Program-made: the position numbers and the translations under genes
Shown here: in pieces, positions 16,958 through 26,872 of the stretch
How the letters are laid out: every line of letters starts with the position of its first letter
How positions within the stretch are numbered: the first letter of the stretch is position 1
NCBI RefSeq assembly: GCF_008386505.1
Contig: NZ_VUNZ01000001.1
Location: 868,001 to 932,000, forward strand
DNA: 64,000 nucleotides
Direction of reading: 5' to 3'
From: Chryseobacterium sediminis
GTDB taxonomy: Bacteria; Bacteroidota; Bacteroidia; Flavobacteriales; Weeksellaceae
The notes under the pieces: model-generated
What the model was told of the DNA's origin: nothing
What the model saw: the letters and a program-made list of their open reading frames with translations, nothing else
The model's database searches: none

Positions 16958-17239
16958 TTATTCACAAAGGATAATTCCTTTATCATGATTAAATTCTACA
17001 ACACCGCTTTTGATAGCATAAGCAAAAACAGAGTCTTTTCCAGCTTCTTTGGTAAAGTTTTTAGCAAAAGCCTCATCAATAGAATTAGCATAAAGCTTTA
17101 CATTACCTCCGATCAAAGAAGAAACAATTCCCGCGTGGTTTTTCATGATGTGAAATTCACCATTTTTTCCAGGCAACAATACTGAGTCTACTTCTCCTTC
17201 AAAAACTACGTATTCTGGTGTTAAAATTTTTATATTCAT
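16958..17239 (-). CDS. atpC: F1Fo ATP synthase epsilon subunit AtpC
   Basis: A 93-residue protein holding only the N-terminal beta-barrel of the epsilon subunit: MNIKILTPEYVVFEGEVDSVLLPGKNGEFHIMKNHA contains the family pattern (TPE..VFEG.VD.V..PG..GEFGIL..HA). The C-terminal helical hairpin that inhibits ATP hydrolysis in E. coli is absent; a short form is usual in Bacteroidota. The subunit belongs to the central stalk. It follows atpD with an 88-bp gap and ends at a strong terminator. Confidence 0.95.
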   Translation of the reverse strand: MNIKILTPEYVVFEGEVDSVLLPGKNGEFHIMKNHAGIVSSLIGGNVKLYANSIDEAFAKNFTKEAGKDSVFAYAIKSGVVEFNHDKGIILCE

Positions 17240-17255
17240 TTTAATTTAGATTTGA

Positions 17256-17279
17256 AGATTTCAGATTTCAGATTTCAGA
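17256..17279. repeat. 7-bp tandem repeat in the atpD-atpC gap
   Basis: The heptamer AGATTTC is repeated three times, with a partial fourth copy. It is within the transcribed spacer between atpD and atpC. Confidence 0.7.
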
Positions 17280-17327
17280 CAACCTTAAAGTCTCATGTCT
17301 GGTATCTTTTATCTTTATGTCTAATTA

Positions 17328-18886
<1,559 letters not shown>

Positions 18887-19002
18887 TTGGTAAAAAAAAG
18901 ATTTTTATCATGCTTTTGAGAATAGATTATTTTAGTATTATACGATAAAACCATGAATCAGTATTGTAATAATAAGGTTATAGCTATTACGCCATTGTTA
19001 TA

Positions 19003-19033
19003 TTGATACATTGGCACATTATTTCTATATTTG
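19003..19033 (+). promoter_or_regulatory. Promoter of ribF
   Basis: TTG at 19003-19005, a 20-bp spacer and TATATTTG at 19026-19033 match the Bacteroidota consensus. The -7 box overlaps the upstream TTG at 19031, which therefore cannot be the ribF start; translation should begin at the TTG at 19052. Confidence 0.75.
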
Positions 19034-19051
19034 CAGTCAAATTTTTCCGTT

Positions 19052-19978
19052 TTGAAAGTTTTCAAGAATTTTACAGATTATTCCTCACAGAAGCCTTTAG
19101 CATTGTCTTTAGGAATGTTTGACGGGGTACATCTCGGGCACAAGAGTATTATTGATGAACTGACTAAAGTAGGTACAGAGAACAATCTGGAAACTGCAAT
19201 CCTTACTTTCTGGCCCCATCCTAGGTTTGTTTTTAATCCTAATGAAGATTTAAAACTTCTGAATACATTAGAAGAAAAGAAACAGCTGGTTGAGAAATAT
19301 GGTGTTGATAATCTGTTCCTGAAGGAATTTGATGAAGAATTCAGAAACTTAACCGGAGAAGAATTTGTACGTCAGATTTTAATTGATAAACTCAACGTTA
19401 AATACCTTATTATAGGATACGACCACTCTTTCGGGAAAAATAAAAGTGGAAATTTTGAACTTCTTCAGAAATTATCCAAAGAACTTGATTTTGATGTTGA
19501 ACAAATGGAAGCCATTAATATTCATGAAAACAATATCAGTTCTACAAAAGTACGTAATGCCCTATTAACTGGAAATATTAAGGAGGCCAATGAAATGCTG
19601 GGATACTCCTACTCTGTTTCGGGAACGGTAGTGCATGGAAAGAAAATCGGGCGAACAATTGGCTATCCAACGGCTAATATTGAAACGGAATCCATTAAAC
19701 TTTTACCTAAAAAAGGAGCTTATATTGTAGAAGTATTCGTAAAAGGCAACCAATATAAAGGAATGCTGAGTGTTGGAACCAACCCTACGGTAAATGGAGA
19801 GAAATTAACTGTGGAAGTTTATATCCTTGATTTTGACGGAGATATTTATGATGAGAAAATTACGGTAAACTTCAGAGATTTTCTTCATGATGAAATCAAG
19901 TTTGAAGGTCTTGAAAAACTGATTGAAAGACTGGATGAGGATAAAAGATTAACACAAGAATATGATTTCAAGGAGTAA
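19052..19978 (+). CDS. ribF: Bifunctional riboflavin kinase / FAD synthetase RibF
   Basis: A 308-residue enzyme that makes FMN and FAD from riboflavin. The N-terminal adenylyltransferase domain shows LGMFDGVHLGHKSI (HLGH nucleotide motif), WPHPRFVF, IIGYDHSFGKN and SSTKVRNALLTG. The C-terminal kinase domain shows GKKIGRTIGYPTANI and GMLSVGTNPTVNG, and it ends in the helix KFEGLEKLIERLDEDKR. The start is taken as TTG at 19052 (giving MKVFKNFTDYS), because an upstream in-frame TTG at 19031 falls inside the promoter. The 3' end overlaps the next gene by 17 bp, so the two are translationally linked. Confidence 0.93.
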   Translation: MKVFKNFTDYSSQKPLALSLGMFDGVHLGHKSIIDELTKVGTENNLETAILTFWPHPRFVFNPNEDLKLLNTLEEKKQLVEKYGVDNLFLKEFDEEFRNLTGEEFVRQILIDKLNVKYLIIGYDHSFGKNKSGNFELLQKLSKELDFDVEQMEAINIHENNISSTKVRNALLTGNIKEANEMLGYSYSVSGTVVHGKKIGRTIGYPTANIETESIKLLPKKGAYIVEVFVKGNQYKGMLSVGTNPTVNGEKLTVEVYILDFDGDIYDEKITVNFRDFLHDEIKFEGLEKLIERLDEDKRLTQEYDFKE

Positions 19979-21008
19979 TAATTTTGATTTTCTAAGGCTT
20001 GTCTTTGCAAGTCTTGTTATTATTACCCACTCCTATGCTCTTTCCGGAGCTGCTCAGGGAGATCCTTTATCACAACTTACCAACGGCCAGATGGAATTCT
20101 CTTATCTTGGAGTTCATGGCTTTTTTATTATCTCCGGATATTTAATCTTTAAAAGTTTACTGCGCTGCAAAGGTCTCGCTGATTTTTACTGGAAAAGGCT
20201 TTTAAGACTTTTTCCTGCTTTAATAGTGGTACTTTTACTCACCGTTTTGCTGGCACCTGCAGTGTATGAAAGTTCTGTTCCTTACTTACAGAACAAATCT
20301 GTTTACACTTATATTCCTCAAAATATAACCTTATTCTTCAGGCAGAAAGGTATTGACGGTGTTTTTGAAAACAATCCTTACAAACATAGCATCAATGGAA
20401 GTTTATGGACTATATGCTACGAATTTAGTATGTATGTAATGGTCTCTTTGCTATTCTTTATCCGTAGAAAGGCTTTTGTAAAAACTGTTGTTATCCTGTT
20501 ATTTGTATCAAGTTATGTCTTAAGCATCTACTATCCTTATTTTCTTTACGGGTTATTTCTCAAGTTGGCATTGGGAACTAATCATTTTTACAATCTGATG
20601 TGTTTTTTTGCAGGAGGTATGGTATTGACTTATCTGAAAATAAATAATAAAAAAACTGAAAACATCATCATTCTGATTTCTTTTATCGTTCTTATCATCA
20701 GTTTATATTTAAATATTTTCAAATATACCTGCTATATTACGCTACCTTTACTGGTTATTCTTATTGGTGAGAGATCTACCCGATATCTCAATAAAGTAGG
20801 AGAAGTAATTGGAGATACGTCTTACGGAATTTATATTTATTCTTTTCCCATACAGCAGGCGCTCATGTATTTTTTTAAGCTTGATACTGTTATGCTGTTT
20901 ATATTTTCATTGCCACTTTCAATTCTTCTGGGATATATTTCCTGGCATCTGATTGAAAAGAAAGCATTAGGATACAAAGATTTATTTGCTAAAAAGGCTA
21001 TTCAATGA
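19962..21008 (+). CDS. Acyltransferase 3 family membrane protein
   Basis: A 348-residue inner-membrane protein with about ten helices. NFDFLRLVFASLVIITHSYA holds the conserved His of the acyltransferase-3 (OafA/NodX-like) domain, and KRLLRLFPALIVV is the following conserved Arg-rich segment; SLWTICYEFSMYV is the typical (LW.l..E..fY) motif. These enzymes O-acetylate or acylate surface polysaccharides, peptidoglycan or small molecules. The gene starts inside the ribF 3' end and its stop codon falls in the loop of a bidirectional terminator. The acceptor is unknown. Confidence 0.9.
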   Translation: MISRSNNFDFLRLVFASLVIITHSYALSGAAQGDPLSQLTNGQMEFSYLGVHGFFIISGYLIFKSLLRCKGLADFYWKRLLRLFPALIVVLLLTVLLAPAVYESSVPYLQNKSVYTYIPQNITLFFRQKGIDGVFENNPYKHSINGSLWTICYEFSMYVMVSLLFFIRRKAFVKTVVILLFVSSYVLSIYYPYFLYGLFLKLALGTNHFYNLMCFFAGGMVLTYLKINNKKTENIIILISFIVLIISLYLNIFKYTCYITLPLLVILIGERSTRYLNKVGEVIGDTSYGIYIYSFPIQQALMYFFKLDTVMLFIFSLPLSILLGYISWHLIEKKALGYKDLFAKKAIQ

Positions 21009-21022
21009 TGAATAGCCTTTTT
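20991..21022. terminator. Bidirectional terminator
   Basis: A perfect 14-bp stem (AAAAAGGCTATTCA / TGAATAGCCTTTTT) with a 4-nt ATGA loop that contains part of the acyltransferase stop codon. It serves the plus-strand ribF unit and the minus-strand gene ending at 21025. Confidence 0.92.
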
Positions 21023-21024
21023 AT

Positions 21025-21516
21025 TTATTTTAATACTTTTAGGTAGATTTTCTGAGTTTCATTATTGAGTTTCACGTTGGGAAACTGCTTATCATAATCA
21101 ATAAATAGATCTCCTTTTTCATCTGCTTTTCCGTTTCCATCAGAATCCCAGCTTATTGTTACATAATATTTTGCAGGTCCTGCAGGTTTTGGATTGATCT
21201 TACTTTCAGCATCCTTGGGTATCGGCAGATCAATAGTAAATGGTACAGATTTCTGCTCATATTCCTTTTCTGTAATTAAAGTGGCGGGAGCATCTGCCAG
21301 TCTTTCATCCATTCCGTATAAGCTTACTTTAAGTTTTGAATTTTTAATCGTAAAATTCTCTGTTCCTGAAAATTCTATTTTAAGATTATCAGAAGAAGTT
21401 TCTGAGGCTGAGACAGCAGGAGTCTGATTTTCAGCAGTACTTTTGTTTACTGGCTTGGTGCAGCTTGACAGCATCAATGTACCTGCTGCTACAAATAATA
21501 AAAGGTGATTTCTCAT
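21025..21516 (-). CDS. Lipoprotein, YbaY-like
   Basis: A 163-residue lipoprotein with lipobox LMLSSC (Cys at residue 19) after a short signal sequence, then a Ser/Thr/Ala-rich linker. The mature domain is beta-rich, with SKLKVSLYGMDERLADAPATL and VPFTIDLPIPKDAESKI, which resembles the YbaY/META-like domain pattern (LxV.L.D.S.aD.pa..i; lPf.f.l). It also contains DSDGNGKADEKGD, an EF-hand-like acidic loop. The assignment to YbaY is tentative. It is monocistronic. Confidence 0.72.
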   Translation of the reverse strand: MRNHLLLFVAAGTLMLSSCTKPVNKSTAENQTPAVSASETSSDNLKIEFSGTENFTIKNSKLKVSLYGMDERLADAPATLITEKEYEQKSVPFTIDLPIPKDAESKINPKPAGPAKYYVTISWDSDGNGKADEKGDLFIDYDKQFPNVKLNNETQKIYLKVLK

Positions 21517-21600
21517 TTGTTCTTTATTTTGTTACTATTAAATTATATATTTCACTGATCATAGATAACAAATTTCATACCTCAAATTATGCTTACTGCT

Positions 21601-21954
21601 TTATAAAGAATTTACTGCAATCTGAGCCTTCTTTGTCAGAGATTTAAAAACCAAATCATAGGAATGATCAATGAGTTTAAAGATCAAATCTCTTTTCAGA
21701 CCATCCGTTGTCACAGAATTCCAATGGGTTTTGTTCATATGATAAGCTCCTGTAATCTGAGGATACTGCTCCCGAAGTTCTGCACTCCATTCGGGATCTG
21801 TTTTCACATTTATTGCTAAAGGTTGTCTTTCAAGTCCCATCAGTAAGAACATTTTGGTATCTACTTTTAATACAAGAGTCTCGTTATCAAACGGAAAGCT
21901 TTCTGTAGTTCCTCTTTTGGCTAGACAATAATCTAAAATTTCGTTGGCATCCAT
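21601..21954 (-). CDS. MmcQ/YjbR family DNA-binding-fold protein
   Basis: A 117-residue protein: MDANEILDYCLAKRGTTESFPFDNETLVLKVDTKMFLLMGL is the usual start of the MmcQ/YjbR family (CyaY-like fold; LP.t.e.FPFg.....kV..K.F), and YHMNKTHWNSVTTDG is its conserved central block. The start is the ATG at 21954; a longer in-frame reading to 22104 would overlap the divergent gene and has no family support. The fold binds DNA in one structural study, but the biological role is unclear. Confidence 0.9.
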   Translation of the reverse strand: MDANEILDYCLAKRGTTESFPFDNETLVLKVDTKMFLLMGLERQPLAINVKTDPEWSAELREQYPQITGAYHMNKTHWNSVTTDGLKRDLIFKLIDHSYDLVFKSLTKKAQIAVNSL

Positions 21955-22069
21955 ATCAGATATAAGTAATGAGTGATCAGTAATAATGATTAAATGATAT
22001 AATTCTTTAATCTTTAATTCAAATTTAGTAAATTTAAGAAAGAAATAATCCCGCAAAATCACAATTATT

Positions 22070-22726
22070 ATGAAAGCTCTGGTAATAGGTGCTACAGGCG
22101 CCACAGGAAAAGATCTGGTACATCAGTTACTCAATGACAAAGAGTTTGACGAAGTGGATATTTTTGTTAGAAAACCTGTTGATATTCAGGATGAAAAACT
22201 TAAAGTTCATATTGTGAATTTTGAAAAGCCTGAAGAGTGGAAAGATATGGTGAATGGAGATGTAGCATTTTCGTGTCTGGGAACTACTTTAAAGGATGCA
22301 GGAAGTAAGGAAGCACAAAAGAAAGTAGATTTCAATTATCAGTATGAATTTGCGAAAGCCGCAAGAGAAAATGATGTGGAAGATTATATCCTGGTATCAG
22401 CCTATGGTGCCAATCCGCAATCAAAGATTTTCTATTCCAAAATGAAAGGTGAACTGGAAGAAGCTGTGAAGCAGCTGCATTTCAATAAGATTACGATTTT
22501 CAAACCGGGAATGCTTGAACGAACAAATTCTGAGAGAACCGGAGAGGTTTTAGGCAGCCGGATTATAAAATTTGCTAATAAACTTGGGTTATTGGAAAGT
22601 CAAAAACCGCTACCTACCAATATTCTGGCAAAAGCAATGATCAAATCTTCAAAAATAAAAAGTAACGGCTACTCCAGTATAAAGCTTGGAAATATTTTCT
22701 GTTTTGCGGAAAAGACTAATGAATAA
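22070..22726 (+). CDS. NAD(P)H-binding atypical short-chain dehydrogenase
   Basis: A 218-residue Rossmann-fold protein. The nucleotide-binding motif GATGATGKDLV lies at residues 7-17, close to the TGxxGxxG pattern of atypical SDRs such as human HTATIP2. VAFSCLGTTLKDAGS and YILVSAYGANPQSKIFYSKMKGELE follow, with a YxxxK pair (Y-S-K-M-K) in the active-site position. KITIFKPGMLERT is the usual downstream motif. A redox role on a small molecule is likely; the substrate is unknown. It is divergent from the MmcQ-like gene. Confidence 0.85.
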   Translation: MKALVIGATGATGKDLVHQLLNDKEFDEVDIFVRKPVDIQDEKLKVHIVNFEKPEEWKDMVNGDVAFSCLGTTLKDAGSKEAQKKVDFNYQYEFAKAARENDVEDYILVSAYGANPQSKIFYSKMKGELEEAVKQLHFNKITIFKPGMLERTNSERTGEVLGSRIIKFANKLGLLESQKPLPTNILAKAMIKSSKIKSNGYSSIKLGNIFCFAEKTNE

Positions 22727-22796
22727 AAGATTTGGGATTCGAGGTTCGTGTTACAATTAGAAAACCTTCTTATTAATTTCCCTACCTATTACAAAA

Positions 22797-23312
22797 TTAC
22801 TTTGTGGTTCTGCTTCCCATCTTCTGTCCTAATTTTTCATATTCAATATCATTAGGTTCCCAAAGTTCTATTTTGTTACCTTCAATATCCATAATATGGA
22901 CAAATTTCCCGTATTCATAAGTCTCCATCTTATCAACAATGGTTACATTCTCTTTTTTAAGCTGCTCAATCAGTTTTTCAAGGTTTTCTACCCGATAATT
23001 GATCATGAAATCTTTTTCAGAAGGCTGAAAATATTTTGTTTTTTCACTGAAAGGACTCCATTGGCTGAATCCTTTTTTAGAATTGTCTGCTCCCTGATAC
23101 CACTCAAATACAGCTCCGTATTCATTGGTAGCAAGTCCCAGATGGCTTTCATACCATTCTCTCATCTTTTTAGGATCTTTACATTTAAAAAATATTCCAC
23201 CAATACCGGTTACTCTTTTCGTTTCATCAGACTTTTTTTCTGTAACGGCTTTAAAAGCAAATCCTAACATAAAGGAAGCCAGGATACAAAGGGTAAAAAT
23301 TATTTTCTTCAT
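22797..23312 (-). CDS. Exported VOC family (glyoxalase-like) protein
   Basis: About 171 residues with a signal peptide (MKKIIFTLCILASFMLGFAF). The mature part is a single vicinal-oxygen-chelate unit: IGGIFFKCKDPKKMREWYES opens the first beta-alpha-beta module, and FVHIMDIEGNKIELWEPND closes the second with its metal-ligand Glu. Most VOC proteins are cytoplasmic, so a secreted one is slightly unusual. An ATG nine bases upstream (23321) is also in frame. A terminator of the next gene separates it from the glutathione peroxidase unit. Confidence 0.85.
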   Translation of the reverse strand: MKKIIFTLCILASFMLGFAFKAVTEKKSDETKRVTGIGGIFFKCKDPKKMREWYESHLGLATNEYGAVFEWYQGADNSKKGFSQWSPFSEKTKYFQPSEKDFMINYRVENLEKLIEQLKKENVTIVDKMETYEYGKFVHIMDIEGNKIELWEPNDIEYEKLGQKMGSRTTK

Positions 23313-23340
23313 TTGAATCATTGATTAGTTATAAAAATAA

Positions 23341-23364
23341 AAAAAGTGGATGTAAACACCCACT
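23341..23364 (-). terminator. Terminator of the glutathione peroxidase gene
   Basis: AAGTGGATGT and ACACCCACTT form a 10-bp stem with one mismatch, followed on the minus strand by a T run (plus-strand A run 23335-23345). It lies about 25 bp past the stop codon at 23388. Confidence 0.7.
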
Positions 23365-23387
23365 TGTAAAAATATACTTTTTTCTCT

Positions 23388-23963
23388 TTATTTCAGATAT
23401 TTTGTAATCGCCTCATCAGTAGGCTTTGTAGTACTTACAAAAGAATCAACCAGTTTACCGTTTTCATCAACCAGGAATTTGGTGAAGTTCCAAAGAATAG
23501 TTGTGTTTTTTACTCCGTTTAATTCCTTTTCTGTTAAGTATTTGAAGATTGGAGCGGTATCATCTCCTTTCACAGAAACTTTAGCCGCTAAAGGAAATGT
23601 TACTCCATAATTTTTCTGGCAAAAAGCGCCAATTTCTGTATTGGTTCCGGGTTCCTGTCCTCCAAAATTATTGGCAGGGAATCCTACAACAACCAGTTTA
23701 TCTTTATATTCCTCATATACCTTCTCCAGATCAGCATACTGAGGGGTAAACCCACATTCTGAAGCGGTATTAACAATGAGGATTTTCTTTCCTTTGAAAT
23801 CAGCAAAATTGATTTCTTTTCCGTCAAGACTTTCTACTTTGAAGTCGTATATTGTTTTTCCCATAAGTTCAGTGGTTTTGGCTTTAGAAATTTCACTTTT
23901 TTGATTGGTGCAGCTTTGCAGGAATGCTATACAAGAAAGCAGCAGTAAAAAAATATTTTTCAT
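23388..23963 (-). CDS. Lipoprotein glutathione peroxidase / thiol peroxidase
   Basis: A 191-residue protein with a lipobox (LQSC, Cys 18), so it is anchored to a membrane facing the periplasm. The peroxidase domain shows IYDFKVESLDGKEINFADFKGK, the catalytic Cys in VNTASECGFTPQY, the glutamine loop FPANNFGGQEPGT and the tryptophan motif ILWNFTKFLVD. The active residue is Cys rather than selenocysteine; such enzymes usually use thioredoxin. It follows the LolA-like gene by 35 bp and is probably co-transcribed with it. Confidence 0.93.
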   Translation of the reverse strand: MKNIFLLLLSCIAFLQSCTNQKSEISKAKTTELMGKTIYDFKVESLDGKEINFADFKGKKILIVNTASECGFTPQYADLEKVYEEYKDKLVVVGFPANNFGGQEPGTNTEIGAFCQKNYGVTFPLAAKVSVKGDDTAPIFKYLTEKELNGVKNTTILWNFTKFLVDENGKLVDSFVSTTKPTDEAITKYLK

Positions 23964-23998
23964 TTTTTATCATTTTATGCAGCTGGGCTGCAGTTGAA

Positions 23999-24661
23999 TT
24001 AAAACTTAAAAATGTTAGCCGGAAAAACTTTGTTGATTTCTACTTTGTTCAGTAACATCACATAATCTCCGTCTTTTTTGGTACTGGAAGATTCAATTCT
24101 GAAAGGCATGATGATATTTCCTACTTTTTTATAGTCAGAATAGATCAGTGTTTCATCTTTTTTCACTTCTTTTAAAAGCATATAAGTCTTAGTATCAAAA
24201 TAATACATATTCTTATTCACATTTTTGGTAAGTTCCACTTTATGGCAGTAGATATCTCCTACTTTTTCTTTTCCAAGGTATTTGGCATCAAAACCTTTAT
24301 TTTCCCAATCAATGAAGTCATTGTCAAAACTTTCCGGCACATATTCAGGGTATTCCTGAAGTTTATTGGCTGCATAGTTCATTGCGTATCCTTTTGTTCC
24401 GTCAAAGCCTTCAATTGCGGTTTCTTTTCCGCCGGTAGTAATTAATGTTTTAGTAAGATTTGGACGTTGCTGATAAATTTTTATCGGATACTCATCTTTG
24501 ATTCCCAATACTACTTTTCCCTGAAGCAATACCGAATTTAAAAGTTTCCAATTGGTTAACCCTCCGGATAATTCAATGTTTTTGTCTATAATTTCCTTTG
24601 CGGTCTGTGCCAATATCACATGCGAAAATATCAGTCCAAATACTAATAGTAACTTCTTCAT
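23999..24661 (-). CDS. LolA-like periplasmic outer-membrane lipoprotein-sorting protein
   Basis: A 220-residue secreted protein with signal peptide MKKLLLVFGLIFSHVILAQ. AKEIIDKNIELSGG followed by long alternating beta-strands (VLLQGKVVLGIKDEYPIKIY, NMYYFDTKTYMLLKEVKKD, IIMPFRIESSS) is the pattern of the LolA/LolB/RseB half-barrel fold. RefSeq-type names for such proteins are 'outer membrane lipoprotein-sorting protein'. True lipoprotein carrier function is not shown. It is upstream of the glutathione peroxidase in the same direction. Confidence 0.75.
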   Translation of the reverse strand: MKKLLLVFGLIFSHVILAQTAKEIIDKNIELSGGLTNWKLLNSVLLQGKVVLGIKDEYPIKIYQQRPNLTKTLITTGGKETAIEGFDGTKGYAMNYAANKLQEYPEYVPESFDNDFIDWENKGFDAKYLGKEKVGDIYCHKVELTKNVNKNMYYFDTKTYMLLKEVKKDETLIYSDYKKVGNIIMPFRIESSSTKKDGDYVMLLNKVEINKVFPANIFKF

Positions 24662-24759
24662 TAATTTTATTTATAAATTCAAATATAGGGGGATTTATGT
24701 AAAATTGCAAAAAAGACGAAAGAGCAAATCTGTAAATTTACTTTTTGTCCAGACATTTT

Positions 24760-25482
24760 TTAAATCAGCTTTCTGGCTTTTTCAAGATCTTCCGGTGTAT
24801 CTATACCTACTCCTATGAAATTGGTTTCTATCATTTTGATCTTCATTCCGTATTCAAGGTAGCGGATACATTCAATTTTTTCAGATATTTCCAATGGTTT
24901 CATTTCCAGTTTTGAAAATTGCAACAGTGCTTCTTTCCTGAAAGCATATACCCCAATATGTTTAAAATAACTTACATCATAGGAGACTTCTCTGTGAAAA
25001 GGAATCACAGAACGGCTGAAATACAACGCAAAACCATTGTTATCCGTAATAACTTTTACATTATTTGGGTTTCCAACTTCCTCTTTTTCATGAAGTTGTA
25101 TCTTTAGAGAAGCTAAAGAAATTTCCTGCTGATCATCATGTTTAAAGACTTCTATCAGCTGCTGTAAAGGTTCCAGTTTAAGGAAAGGTTCATCTCCCTG
25201 AACATTGATCACAATATCACAGTCTATATTCTGTACAGCTTCCGCAATACGGTCGCTTCCAGTCTCGTGCTGCCCTGTCATAACGGCTTTTCCACCATTT
25301 TGTACGATTTCATCAAAAATAATTTCAGAGTCTGTGGCAACAAATACTTCATCAAACAGCCCGGTTTCCACTACGTTCTGATAAGTGGTAGTAATAACAG
25401 TTTTTTCTCCTAAAATCTGCATTAATTTCCCTGGAAAACGGCTTGCTTCGTAACGGGCAGGAATGACAGCGATTATTTTCAT
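24760..25482 (-). CDS. kdsB: CMP-Kdo synthetase KdsB
   Basis: A 240-residue cytidylyltransferase that activates Kdo with CTP for LPS core assembly. It shows the N-terminal nucleotide loop [26 protein letters not shown], the conserved TGSDRIAEA segment, the NVQGDEPF motif with the metal-binding Asp, [11 protein letters not shown] and [11 protein letters not shown], and it ends with [14 protein letters not shown]. Length is normal. It is 98 bp upstream of the LolA-like gene. Confidence 0.97.
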   Translation of the reverse strand: MKIIAVIPARYEASRFPGKLMQILGEKTVITTTYQNVVETGLFDEVFVATDSEIIFDEIVQNGGKAVMTGQHETGSDRIAEAVQNIDCDIVINVQGDEPFLKLEPLQQLIEVFKHDDQQEISLASLKIQLHEKEEVGNPNNVKVITDNNGFALYFSRSVIPFHREVSYDVSYFKHIGVYAFRKEALLQFSKLEMKPLEISEKIECIRYLEYGMKIKMIETNFIGVGIDTPEDLEKARKLI

Positions 25483-25622
25483 TTAGTAAAATATTAAGTA
25501 ATTCTCTTTAATTCAACAGGTTTCATTTCAGTATTTGCAAAAGCTGAAATATACCTTTTATAATGAGACCAAATGTAGTGAAAAGTATCTTATTTACTCT
25601 ATAAAACAGAGATTTCGGCGGT

Positions 25623-26609
25623 TTAAAAAGAGAGTTTTACGCCTACCATATTATATTCCCATTGGCGGGATGCCGTAAAGTTGAGATTATATTTTGTTTT
25701 TCCTATAGTTCCTTCTGAAGAAGTATATCTGCTTTTTGAAATGGTTTTTCCTATAAAATATCCCATTAATAAAGCTAGCGGATAATCTGAAGCCCAGTGA
25801 ACTTTACTCTGCATCATCTGAAAACATAAAGCTCCTGCTAAGGTGTATCCTACCGGTTTTATCCATACTGCATCCGGGTAATTGTCTGCAATCACGGTAA
25901 TTCCGGCCATAAATGTTGTTAAGTGTCCGGACGGCATTGCATCGTAATTCGAGGTATTCTTACCAAATTCTGAAAAGCTTGGAAAAGGATTCCAGGCTCC
26001 TCCTTTATTACCGTTTATTTCTGCAATAAAAGGGCTTTCTCTTCCTGTAATTCTTTTAATGGTTTGAGTGAAAACGCCGGAAAGAATTAAACTTTCCATC
26101 AAACCACTGGCTGTAGCCTGCGCCCTGTAATCATTTTTAATCAAACCATAGGTTCCGAAACCAATGCCTAACAATACTAACGTAGAGCCATTTCCTATGA
26201 GATACAGAGTAGATCCGATATCTTTCGGAATTTTAAAAACTCCGCCTATTTTGTTGTAGTTATTATCCTTATCCATTCCCCATCTTTCTCCCAATTCTCT
26301 TGAATTGTCAATCAGTTTCTGGTCAAATGGTAAGAGAATCAGTGTAGTTGCAATGGCTCCTCCCAGGTAATAAGCGTGATCTTTGGCAACAAAATCTTTG
26401 TTTGTATTGATAAAGTTTCTGGGTAATTTGGTTACGAAATCCAATAACTTTGGCTTGGGATAAGTTCTGACAGAGCCGTCTTTCAAGGTGTAAGTCTGTA
26501 CTTTTGGCAGCTCAGATTCCTTGGGCAGTTCTTTTATTTTCAATGTATCAACCTCTTGTGAGCATACCAATATTGAAACTGGTAAGAGTAGAAATCTCAG
26601 TTTTTTCAT
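25623..26609 (-). CDS. PAP2 superfamily phosphatase, exported
   Basis: A 328-residue protein with signal peptide and several hydrophobic segments. The three PAP2 catalytic motifs are present: KRITGRESP (KX6RP-like), the PSGH of YDAMPSGHLTTF, and SKVHWASDYPLALLMG (SRX5HX3D-like). An internal segment NPFPSFSEFGKNT lies between motifs 1 and 2. The end (YNLNFTASRQWEYNMVGVKLSF) resembles an outer-membrane strand ending in F. Substrates of the family include undecaprenyl pyrophosphate and lipid A phosphates; which one applies is unknown. Confidence 0.9.
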   Translation of the reverse strand: MKKLRFLLLPVSILVCSQEVDTLKIKELPKESELPKVQTYTLKDGSVRTYPKPKLLDFVTKLPRNFINTNKDFVAKDHAYYLGGAIATTLILLPFDQKLIDNSRELGERWGMDKDNNYNKIGGVFKIPKDIGSTLYLIGNGSTLVLLGIGFGTYGLIKNDYRAQATASGLMESLILSGVFTQTIKRITGRESPFIAEINGNKGGAWNPFPSFSEFGKNTSNYDAMPSGHLTTFMAGITVIADNYPDAVWIKPVGYTLAGALCFQMMQSKVHWASDYPLALLMGYFIGKTISKSRYTSSEGTIGKTKYNLNFTASRQWEYNMVGVKLSF

Positions 26610-26774
26610 CGTACAATTTTCGACTTTATTATATTCAGGTGTGTAAAAGTCTCAAAGATAATTCCTAGATAAGTGTTGTACAAAGTGGTTGTTAAATTTT
26701 TAATATTTATTTAATCTTTTTATAAATTAATGTAATATCTCATTTCCCGAGAAGCTTCATGATTGTATATAAAA

Positions 26775-26852
26775 AGCTTCGGCTCTGCTCAGTGCGACAC
26801 CGTTAATATTAACTTTTAGTTATAACAATGTCATGTCGAACAGAGTCGAAGC
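26775..26852. repeat. Diverged inverted repeat pair of the TGTCAT...GAAGC family
   Basis: Left arm 26775-26798 (GCTTCGGCTCTGCTC then AGTGCGACA) and right arm 26829-26852 (TGTCATGTCGAACAG then AGTCGAAGC) pair at about 17 of 24 positions. It is related to the perfect pair at 2452-2608 and again lies just beyond the 3' end of a minus-strand gene. Confidence 0.7.
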
Positions 26853-26872
26853 ATATATTTTTTATGTAAAGA

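Noticed and set aside
21955..22104. Long N-terminal extension of the MmcQ-like protein
   Set aside because: It overlaps the divergent SDR gene and its start; the family domain begins at the ATG at 21954.
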